In this document: positions 38,901 through 50,900 of the stretch, piece by piece
Layout: each line of letters begins with the position of its first letter
Numbering within the stretch: position 1 is the first letter of the stretch
DNA from: Hofstenia miamia
Taxonomy: Eukaryota; Xenacoelomorpha; Acoela
Length of the DNA stretch: 64,000 nt
Direction: 5' to 3'
NCBI GenBank assembly: GCA_004352715.1
Contig: SCFE01000039.1
Span: 1 to 64,000 of the forward strand
The notes under the pieces: model-generated
What the model was told of the DNA's origin: nothing
Seen by the model: the letters and a program-made list of their open reading frames with translations, nothing else
Databases searched by the model: none
Position numbers and translations under genes: made by a program

Positions 38901-41900
38901 AATGTCTTACTCACAAAGCGTTAGAGGCGCTTAACCAATTCTTATATTCAATATTTTTTTGCAAAATGCTCATTTTTCACACTGCGTGTTATTCTTTTAA
39001 AACGCTTTCTGCGGAAATGAATTTTTTAAATCGACTTCAATTTTGCCACAAGTTTTGGAACGAATTTCGCTAAATAGAGAATTCCCGGCGAAAAGTGTGC
39101 TGCTATGGTGTTTTTTAATTTTAGCATAAAGTTCTTTCGTTGGCGTATATCACAGGCGCAAAAGTAGTGTTTGAGCGTCCCAGACTCATGACTGTTATAA
39201 GAAAGTAAAAAATTTCATTAGTGCAAAATCCACTTGTTGTAGCAGAGTGCATTTGTAGAGGATATACCAATTGTTAATCCCATACATTGTCTATTTTAAA
39301 CAATGAGAAAAATTATTTTTTAATTCACAATAGGTGCTTTGATTGTTCAAAGCTTTAGAGAGGGGGCCTTCAACCCCCTAAAGTTAAATATTTCAGTGGG
39401 GCCTAAACTAAGATGGGACTAGATGGAACCTTAAGTGAATTATCTAGAACCGCAAAGTAGAATTATAGCATTGGACTACATGGTACCAATGGATCAGAAT
39501 ATTTTATAGGAGTAGAAGAGACCGGAACCAATAAAATTCTAGTCCCACAGATCCCTATTTGATATACTTTTAAGACTAAAAACAAATGATTTTCCTTTAA
39601 ACATTTTTTTAAATTTCAGCATTTAACAAATTTGTACATTTAAATTATATACATTAATTAATACTTACATGTACAATATGAAAAAATTATTAAGTTTTGT
39701 TGCTGTAAACATTAATTGTTTTAAAGTAATTCGTGATGTATTATCTTGCTATTTAAAATTATTAAAATTTGGTTAAATATCAACGTCTACAGAACTGCAA
39801 AAGTAAACGCTTAAAGTTTATTTTCGAGTCAAACTAAAGTTTCAAAAATATTTTTTTTCATGTATTTCACTAGTTAGAGTAGAGGATCAGGGATTTCTTA
39901 AATTTTTATTTTATATTTAAATATGTGAATTTTTGTATTCACCAATTGTTATCAGGGTTTTACATAAAAAGTTTTCCTAATCCCATTTCAACTATAATTT
40001 CTGTTAAAATGTTAGTTTTTAAATTTTAAACTTAGGATACCTTTTCAAAGTTATGTGGTTTAGAAGGCAAATGATGGAAATCCTGTGGCTAAAAATATCG
40101 ATGCTGCCATTATTATGTAGACCTGACTTCAATAGCTACTCATTAGATTTCTAGTTCTCTTCCGACTCAATCTACCGATCATTACGTCACTGGCGTTAAT
40201 TTAGATTTTGAGGAATTCTTATTTTGTTCACCTCGTCAAACACATAAATTATAGATAAACTAAAAGAAGTATGTCAAAGGGAATATATTATTAGGCTTTC
40301 TATATTGTGAAATGATTCAACCAACAATTTCAAAATTGATTGCGCTCTTTTACTACATGCTCTTTAACTAACTCAATAGCTTTAGTTCAGAATTTAACAT
40401 TCGTCCTGTTGAAAACATTAAATTTAGACGTCCTTTTGCAATCCACTTAGCAAAAATGGTTAAATTCGTATTTATTTTAATGGAGATTGCTCAAGTGTCT
40501 GTGTAGGCTTTTAAATAGCTAATATTTTTTTTTCCTAAGCAGAATTAATTTTTACATAAAAAATTCTAATTCTTATCAAGATAAGAAGTGAAGTTTACAA
40601 TTAAGTTGCAGATTTTCAAAACTTGGACTTTTAAAGTAGTATTAATTACTTTAAATTCGTTTCTTTCCTAACATGGAAATTGTCAATTGAATGAATTTCA
40701 TTTCCCTCCATAGGGTTGAAGTACACCTCCTACATAAACCGTTTTTTCATTGTACTATAAATCTCCCTCCCTCTTTACTTTATTGTATACAGAAACTATT
40801 GATCTACTCCTCTAGCTATCATGGGTATTTATTTTCAAAGAACTGATTTTTTGTTTTGTTAGTTATTCCAAATTTACCTATTGTTTAGTGAGTGTCTGTT
40901 ATGTTTATGCACATTATCCAAGTATGGGGATTATCACTGGTACGACTTGGTTATGATTTATAAAAATATTTGCGGTTTTTGTTGTGCACCTGTTAAAATT
41001 AAAACTTTTCACTCTGAAGATGTTGAACAATAAATTTTTAATTTACTAAGTGCTACACTATTGTAATACTCAACTCTTAATTATAATGTAGTTTATAACT
41101 TCGTTATAAATCTCAACGTCATATTTGTCTCACACCTGCTGTCGTTGATATGATTTCGCACTTATCAGCGGATTGGCATTCAGTTCATTAAAATCAAGGA
41201 CCGTATTTTCCAATTCGTTTTTTAATCCCATCTCACAGAATTCCGTGTTTGAAAGCAGGTGGTGCAATTAATGCTTTAAATAATTTTATGACTTCTTATT
41301 TCACAATTCCACTTTTATTATCCAGATTTCATACTATCACCGGGTTACCATAGCCCCTTGTGGAATTTAAACCTTATTTATAACCGTGTGTCTCAATAAA
41401 AATAATTGTGTGTTTCATTTAGATTTACGAGCTTTTTGGCGTCTGCTTGTCAATTCCTCGGTTTTTGCACAATTATTTATTTCTTTATGCATATGTGTAC
41501 ATTAACAAGGACCAGCTGTAATATGGCAGATTTCAAATCACAATGCAGTGGAATTTGTTTTGTTAAGGTTTTGGGGCAGCTACCCCTAAGATTATCGTCG
41601 CAAACATTAGTGCATGCATATAGCATGAGAAGTTTGAGCCTTATAGAAATTTTTTCCATTCAGAAATCCCCAATTTTTAAGTTATGTGGATTTTGACTAC
41701 ACAGTGATAATTGTATCCATGTTGAGCATATTTATGCGAAGTTTGAGGCTTTTAGCCCCAACAGCAAATTATCTGTTGGTAACTTTAGGAATTTCCACTG
41801 TGAAGTGCTACATGACCCACTATTCCCATGGGATTTACTTGTATCAATGCCCAGGAAATTAAAATTTCGACGCACTTGTTACCAATGGTACCATAATGGT

Positions 41901-44900
41901 ACTGGGACCCTAAAAGAAGAACGCGGGACCTCGGATTCCAAAAAATTCTTCATAATTTTTTCAAAATTCCGTTTTCAAATGAAAGGTATCCCATGGGATC
42001 ACAGGTAAACATGGGATAAGAATATTTACTGGGATATGTCTTTTTATGGATGTGGGACCAATAATTTACACGAAATTTGGCCTTGAACCAATAATTTATG
42101 GTTCATTCAGACCCTTTGTGCAGAACGGTCATCTTCAAAATTTGGCTATACACAGCGGTCAAATGAAGACCCAGTTTTATCCACAGTGGTCATAATAACT
42201 ATATATATAGTTTACTTTGTGCTATGTGATTCAATAGTTCAGGTGACATTAGAGCTTGTTTTTGTTTACAGATGACATCTAAAATTCAATAAGAAACGAG
42301 ACAAAATACAAAAATACATGTTTGGAAAGAAAAAATTTAAAACGTTTTTTTTTATAAAACAAAGTATATCACATTTTGAATATCAGTCATTGTGTATAAT
42401 TCTCGGATTCATTAATGGAAGTGATTATTTAAAAATTTCACATCAATATATTCACTCCAATCACGGAATCAAACATTTTTTCGATGAAGCAAGTTCTTTG
42501 ATTGATTAATGTCCAATTATTAATTTTTGCTGATAAAATGTAGAAAAAGTTAATCCAATTCACTGGAAACAAATGAGTTTATTAATTGTGTATGAAACGA
42601 TTTCCCTACGTGCGAAGATAAATGAATATTTTACATCGGCTACCATCTTTCTTAATTGTAAAGAAATAAATTCATTTGATTGTATTGTCCATCACCACTC
42701 GTAGATATTTAACACAATTACTTGATTCATCTCAGCGCTGTCTAGACATATTCGGTGTTGTCCGATAAAAACTGAGATAAGGAAAATGTAACTGAGGCTA
42801 CATAATGAGGATCAGGCATTATTTACACTTTCTGTGATTGCTTAAATCCAAGTTGATGTTTTGATAGAATCCGGTGTTCATTAATAAATCTATGTATTTT
42901 TTAGTTTAAATTTCTTTGTCAAAGTATTGAAGAGAGGTAGCTCTTTGGATGTATTTATTAACTTCTTGTTCAAGAAGCCAGTATCAAGAGAGTAAATGAG
43001 CTGAGCCTGTATTTTTTAAATTTTGTAGAAATCGTCGGCGCCAAGTAACATGCTAAAATGTGCTATTACAGTCAAATAGATAAAATACCAGTAATCCATA
43101 TGCCGCATATTGAGTCCAATATTTAACTCGAGAAAGTTGGGTGGGTTTAAAATGTTGCGATTAAAAAACGGCTGACCCAGTGCGGAAAAACATTGCTCAT
43201 TACAACTTTGTATCATGAATATCAGAAAGTTGCTTTGCTTGTCAATGATATAGAAAAGAATTCAAATGTAAAGATGATGTTCGAGCAACAATGTGAAAAT
43301 ATATTTTAGTTATCCAATACAACCGATGATTTCATACTTTTTTATATCACAATATAAAATTAAGTAAAACTTAAATTCCGGATATACTATGATTTAACTT
43401 TTTATTAGAAGTGTTTTTCATTGAGATGTTTGCAATATTTTGTTTTTTTCTAATACATTTTAAATTTGACTAAATTTTAGACCAGGAGATTTATTTAACC
43501 TCTTCAGTGCCAGCACATTTTTGGAAATTGGATGATTTAGCTGGTGTTATACTTCCAAAAATAGTATATCTTTGAAATTGAGGAAATCAACAACAGATGT
43601 TTCAAAGGAGAGAAATAAACTTTGTTTTAAAAATCAAATCCTATTTTAACATTAAAATGCACAAATTTACACATTTTAATTGGTACAAAATTATGTACCT
43701 CAGCACTGAAGAAGCAAAACAGCATATAGCCAAATTTCCGAGTTTTTTTTAAGTATGCTTGCAAATCTTTGATTTTATAGACTAGTGTGTATTATCGTTG
43801 TTTTATATTCACTGCTGTTCACCAACTAGTTTACATATCCTCATAAAAAATGGGCAATGTAAGATTATATTTTCCTGTTCAAGGTTTTAGAATCAAGTTT
43901 GAGTTACTCGTTTCGAGTGCGAATTTTTATGTTTCGTGTTCGAGCATTTTAAAGAAATTCCGGGTTATATCAAGTTTTTTCAAATATTAAAATTCCGAGT
44001 CTTAAAGGTAAAATAAATTTATTTTCAAATGAATTTTCGATTGATTTCAAGTATTAATGATGTCTCTTTCGAGTTGTTCGATCGAGTTTTGTGAATTTAT
44101 TCGAGTTGAAGTTTTTAAAATTCCGAGTATTTGAAGACCCTGGCTTTCTACCACTTTGTAATCTTGAATTAAGTAGGATTTTGTTTGATTGGTCCTAATG
44201 CGGTGATGTGTGCATTGGGAAACAACATAGTTTGACGCCATCTTGTTTTTTTGACGTCATGTAAATATATTTGTTCCGTTGTGAGTGTACTTTTTGATTT
44301 TGTACCCAGAATTATGTATTTTAAATGATTTTTCAATGCCTTTCATTAAAATCAAAAATGTTTATAGTGTATGCTTATGCGCACTGTAAAAATCTAATTA
44401 AGAACATTTTGCTATCAAAGGCCATTTAGCTGTATGTACTAATATGTTTTGTTCCCAATTTCCATTTGTTAGTTTCCTTAATTAATAGTTCATTTCGCTT
44501 TTAATCGATATTCGCGTTGCAATGCAGTACTTTTAAAACATTGGGAGAGTGACAAACTAGTTCATCTTCTAAAAAATATTTTAAGTAGAATTTGTGTCTT
44601 TATGAATATAAGTGCATCCTCTTTTTTCATTCGAATACACTATTGTTATTCTAATTTAATTCAATTTGTTTACTTGCAAGCATTTTAATTCATGATACGA
44701 TATAGGTCATGTGTCATGAATTCTCTATTTTCAAATCCTTTGAATATTCCACCAATAATGCTCGGCGGTTTCCAAAAAAACAGTTTTTTCGGTTTTTTAG
44801 CGAACTACTATGGGTATTGGTTGAGCGTTATTCAAGAAAAAAGTACCTTTTAAGGTAAACTTTCAAAACAATTATTTAAGTTGTTAATCAAGTTTTTTTT

Positions 44901-47900
44901 CTGTATTCTTCTAAGCCCCATATATGTATGAGATCAGATGCGGATTTAGGGGGGCTTGCGTCTGGGCCCCCTTTGCGCCAAATCGACTCATTCTCGTACG
45001 ATCTGATCGATATATTGGTGAATAGTCTTTTTGTTTGACATAGAGTGCAAAAAGTAGTATTTCATGTTATTCTTATTACCCCCGTCTGTCTTTTTTGTTT
45101 ATTTGTCATATATGCATTTGTGAGCACGGCATTATGCTAAGAGGGTGAAAAAACTACCTAGGCCTATATGTCTCGGATAAGAATTGGGCCCTCGCCTTTT
45201 AGAATAGGATGGGTCATTCAAATGTATAATCATGCATCTATAAATTGTTTTGTTTTCATATAATATTGAAATAAACCAGTAAATAATTTCCCCGATTTTG
45301 TGTAGGTGTTGTGCACTAAGTATTTTAGACTTGTAAATATGATGATCATCACTAGCTCTTTTACTTTTCAGACATGCACCAGTTCGTGAATTTGCTTCAA
45401 TTCTAATTACAATCTCTTTTCAAGCTTATAGAAATCTTATTTATTACGATTGACATATGTTGATTAAATTGCATTTGACCGAACTGCTCACCACGCTAAT
45501 TAAGATTACATTAACGGCGAATTGTTATTATCATTTCGCCTTTGTTCCCTTTCCCCACTATCACATGACTGGAGTATAAATGCTCGCACAAATTATTTAT
45601 GCGTTTTGCATCTATTTTAGTATTTTTCAAATTATTCTTTTGAGAACTTTACACCTAACTGGTTTGTTAATAAACAATATTTATATTGCATTCTTTCTCT
45701 TTCATCAATATAAGTCGAACTGTTTGCTTTGTCTTTGAAATTTTTGGTTTTAAATTTATTCAACTATTATTTGCATTTTAATGTCATATTTCCAATTACA
45801 TTTCATCTATTTCCTGTTGTTTTTTATTTGTTTTAGTTTCATTTATTGCAATTAAAATCTGTAATTTAATTGCAAAATATTATCTTCTGCAATATACTTC
45901 TGTACTTGAATATCTCTAGTTGATTTTGGTCGTGTAAACAAACTTTTGCTATCAATTTTATACCATTCTTTTATTTCTCATCCTGCTTTATTTTTTCATG
46001 TTTTTAATTTAAACAGGCGACTATATAATATTTATTGATTACCTTATTTGATTGCAAAATCAGAAATTCAATTAGAAAACTTTTCGCTTTAGCAATTTTG
46101 TAATTGCATCACGCCTATAGGTGTATATTAGCATGTGATTTTTTGTGTTGATTTTCTTTCATTTTGCTCCATTTGTTGGTACCATCGTCTTCTTGGAAAG
46201 CAAAAGAATTCAAAGGATTTCAATTTCAACATGCTTGCTATGTTACATCTAATTCGATATTTTTTATTTTTTGCTGAAAATTTAAATATTGTCAGAAATT
46301 CGTGGAATCAAATCATTCGATAACATTTTTAATTAATATATCTGTTTATTAAAAATATTTTTATGTAGATTTTCAATGCATTGTGAAAGATTTACGTATT
46401 TGTTGTTGAAAGAACCTCTCTCATCATTTGTAGCTAATGTCATTAGTCGTCTAATTACCACAGTTGGCATACGAGTTGAGCCGGGTTGACCCGGACCGGA
46501 TATGGACTTAGTTTGCACCTGGCCTCAAGAAATGGATTTTTATGATAAATTTTACCGTTGTTTCAATTGTGCATGTTGTGGATCATTCTACATTCTTTTT
46601 GTATTCCCCAGTACCTCAGTTTCTTTAAGAAAATTACGAATCCAGTCCAAATCTAAGTATCATTCCAACTTATTCTAAGTATACATCTTTCATTGTAGTC
46701 AATATGACATGTTTATTTTTGAGTTTAGGAATATGTGATCTGATTTGGCACTAATGAAGTATTTAACAAAATCTCTAATTGATTTTTAGATTTTAATAAT
46801 AATTTATTGCACTTTTAACAAAATCAAGCGACACAAATTTTTGATTAAGTTTAGTTCAACTTGGCGCATGTTTTGTACTAAGCAAATGAAATATTTTTTA
46901 AAATATAGTTTTCTAGTTAAATAATATATAGACACTAATGATTGGCGCGTTTAGGGGGGGGCAGGGGCGACCGCCCCCTCTTTTGGGGCCAGCTGCAAAC
47001 ACTTAAGAAAAATGTTCTTTTCTTCAAAATTGAAAATTTTTCACTTTAATTCAAGATTCTATCAATCGATTTCCTGCTAAAAACAGACGATTGCATTTTG
47101 TGTAAGCATATTTTTGTTCAAAAAACTTTTTTACCATTTTTTTCTTTAAAAATGGATCTCAGCCCCACCGTTTTAAAAATCCTCTGACACTAATTCACAT
47201 TAAAAGCTATGAAAATATTATTATATTGCATTCAATTTCGTGCAAGACATATCTTATTTTAAAATATATAAATTCTATTTTCATCGCTTGGAAGTTTATT
47301 TTTCCGTAAGCAAATTTTCCTTTTTTCTTCTAAACTATAAAATGTTGTGTGATCCTTTACCGAGCATAATTAAACTTTTGCTGCGGCACAATCTCCTTGG
47401 CTGGCTATTGTTTAACAGCGGTGGACATCGCGTTTATTAAATGTCAATGACAAAGAAACATCTATTAAAGCTGCCAAAGACAGTTTGCGTCACAAATGTA
47501 TACTAGTTATACTTTCATCTTGCTTTTGATTTCAAACTATTTTATGATTTAGTCCAGTATTACGTTCTCAAAGCGTTTGATCCTCTGCCTTGTCATCGAT
47601 TATAATTAACATCTTTATTTCATCAATCATGATTTTGCCAGACTTTTATGGGATAGAAGACATTTCGTCACACAAAGTTAACCCAGCTGGCCAAAGTTTC
47701 TATCAGTTTTTCGTGTAATATGCAAAAGTTTATAAAATATATACAAAAGACATGCAGGTGTTTCTACTGAATATCGAAGACAGAAATCTAATTCAATTTG
47801 AAAAAAGTAGGCTCCTGCAAGTCCACAAACTTATCTTCAAATCCTAATGGTTGAAAGTCTATTTTTTGAATCCGAATCTTACTATATTGAGTCTAATAAG

Positions 47901-50900
47901 AACAAAAATTCAAAATTGACACACATCCTGATAAATATTTACTCACAAGTCACGTGCTTGATTTTAATTGGCGCAGGGCGAATGCTGCAACCTATTCACG
48001 ATCAAATCTGAGAATACATTGGACATGCAATCTTTCTTTTGTTATAAGAATTGCAAGGCTTAAAATGCTTAAAACTTAAGAATAGATCTGAGGCTTAGGA
48101 TATCAATTCAGAGATTTCTGACAATCTAATATACTGAAATGTCGCTAAATTTTCGGTTCTTGTGTTTTTATACTACCAATAATATTTTTTTTCTGTTTTC
48201 ACCCATTCCATCGTTTAAAGCTAATTCGAATGTTCAAAACAATGAATTGCTTGAATTGCATGGATAATGCGTAATTAGCCCAGGATATTGTTTAAACATC
48301 AAGATAAAACGAGTATATTTAAATTCAAATAATGATACCTCCGGTTCCCTATTATAAATGCTATTTGACCTGCAGAAATTTAAGAACCATGTAAGAATAA
48401 TTTAGGGTTGTATTGACTGAATCGCTAAGAATCATTAAGGCTTGCCTCGATTTATGTAATTCTTTTGAAAAAGATAGAGTGTATCTGAATGATCGTAAAC
48501 AAAGAAATGCATTTAAAAAAGGTATCGTTAAAATTTGAATCTACCGTTCGATCCGAATCCTAAGACTCGCAGGAGCCTAATTTTCTGGGTAATCAAACTG
48601 AAAAAGCGATAGATATTTACTTTAAATATCATATTTGTCGTGAGAAGTGCCACGTCACAAATAAATAACGTATGGCACATGGATTAGTTTCGTTAGAAAT
48701 GATTTAACCTAAAACAACCTAGGAATTGTTGAAATTTAATGAATTTTGAAAAAAAAATTTTAATATTTATAACACAAGATAGAGCAGTATCTCCTCATTC
48801 ATATTTTCGTTCTTAAATCCCGAGCTCTGATTTTGCGCAGGGCACGTCTCAATGCGTTTGGGAGGTCTATCTACACGAAAAGAAACTGAAAGTCCGTTGT
48901 TGATCCCATGAGCCTTAAAACTTGTATGCATGGAGAGAAGTGAAAATTTTTTTAAAATTTTCAATGAAAAAACTTTTCAAGTAATTAGGTACATTAATAC
49001 ACTTTAGTACAATTTTTCAACACTACATTCAAGCACGTTCATCAAAAGATGTATCCATGCCTCATGATATATCAAATTTCCTAATGGGGACTTGGAAAAA
49101 GTTATTTTGTAAATGTAGAAAACAGTTTGTCCATTCAAAAGGACACCAGGCTGTTTAAGTTTAATGGATGGGATACGCGGGTGGAAAATCGTGTTTCATG
49201 AAAAATCCAAATGTTACATTGTAAAGCGGGTTAATTACCCAACGATATGTTTAAAAGAACGATTGTTTTTTAAATGTTTTTTTCTACCCTAATACATCAA
49301 TCAAACAGTAACGCAGCAAATGTTAGCTTATTAACCAAAAAGCATTTGAGATTTTCTTGAGCACGATGGTTTTACACTTACAATGAGGTGAGCAACAAGC
49401 TAAATATTCTGACCGTTGTTTGTTGGAACAATGTTTTCAGTAAAAAATTAGTTTTAGTTTCCTAAACTGTGTAGTCTTCTTAATTATTTTCAAAGAAAAA
49501 AAATTCGAATAATTTTTTGTTGCATTCTAGAAACAACTAATAAATAAAAATATTTAATCACGATTTTATGCAGTTTAATTTTTAATAGCTACTAATTTAA
49601 ATTCATTTTTCACAGTTTATAATTGTTCAAAGCAGTTAGTTTGGGTGTTCTAAATATTAAGTCTGAAATTTTAGATATTCCGTTAGGTAAGATGTGGGGA
49701 AATGTAAGGTTTCTTCAAATCCTTTGTCCGACTTTTCCTGGACATGACGACGCTATCAAATATTATCTTGTTGATTGGAGTAACACTAAATTTCAGTAAT
49801 ATTGATTATCTTGAAAAGCGCTTTTGTAATTTAAGTACTCTGATATGCTAATCAAGTGTTTTAAAAATTTTTCACCAATTTTTTTAATGAAGACCATCAT
49901 TCAGATTCGTCCTAGTTATTTGTTTAGTTAACCAAAAACACCTTTCAATATAAAAAGTTAAATCTAGTATTTACTCAATCACAATGGCAGTAACAGTAGA
50001 TTAAATTTTATAGGATGCGCGATAAAATGTTCAATCACTATTAAAATAAGATTTAATATCTGTAGCTGTAATGTGACATCCACTTAAACAGAATTTATAA
50101 CTAATTTCAATTATCAAATCGATTGTACCAATTTGATGCACATTTCTTTCATTGTACAAGCTTTTTGAAGCTTACTGTACATAAACGGTTTGGGTATTTA
50201 AAACCAGGAAGTAGACTAGTCGGATCAATTTTTATGAACCTGTTTGCAACCTTGTTCATTGGTTGATATATTTTTGTAACATAGTTTCATTAAAGATTTC
50301 TATGATTCTATCAATTATACTACTCTCCTTCACACATTGTTAATTGAATTTTTCAAAAAATCAGATTGACTCTTCCTTTTAGGCTATGTATGTATTGAAA
50401 TTGTTCTATTTCGTTTGAATTTACGTTAATCTCGTTTAGAAATTCAGGAACCTCATTCTGTTATGGTGCTGTTGCAAAATGATTTGGTGGTCATTGACTT
50501 ACTCAGTGAAGGATATCCTTGTTTTGAAAACCCATATCCACTAGATTTGCATGAGTCTCCCGTCACATGTATTAAATACTTGACGAGCTGCTCACTTGAT
50601 CTAATCCCTGCGCTTTACACAGCTGGAGCAAAAAGCAGACGACACAATTATAGCAAAAATGTAAGATTTGTGTGTTGTTTTTGTAGTCTGTGTAGTTTAT
50701 TTTACACCTATTTATACCATGTGTGGAAAAGTTTTATAAAATTTTCGACCCAAATCAAATTGCATTTTATGCTTTTTAATTTAATGAGCACATGATAAAT
50801 AGTAGATTTTCTTATGACAGGAAAATCAGTCTAAAATCAGAATCAGTAAGTCATCACTTGGGAAGGGACTGTTCAATAGTAACTAGGTGTAACGCCATCT

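Larger units (their letters stand above)
38839..50439 (+). other. Tomosyn intron 9 (11.6 kb)
   Basis: GTAAAG...GTTTAG intron. It contains a small GGGACTAG inverted repeat, a second copy of the TCGAGT-type foldback element, a TTAA-flanked relic, a copy of the G-tract family and a TA-flanked 768-bp element. Stretches 39600-41800, 42150-43490, 45250-46900 and 48600-50400 show no coding signal. Confidence 0.85.

Noticed and set aside
41406-41696. 96-codon frame in intron 9
   Set aside because: Begins at a TTG rather than ATG, is composed of hydrophobic AT-driven codons and has no family resemblance or splice support.
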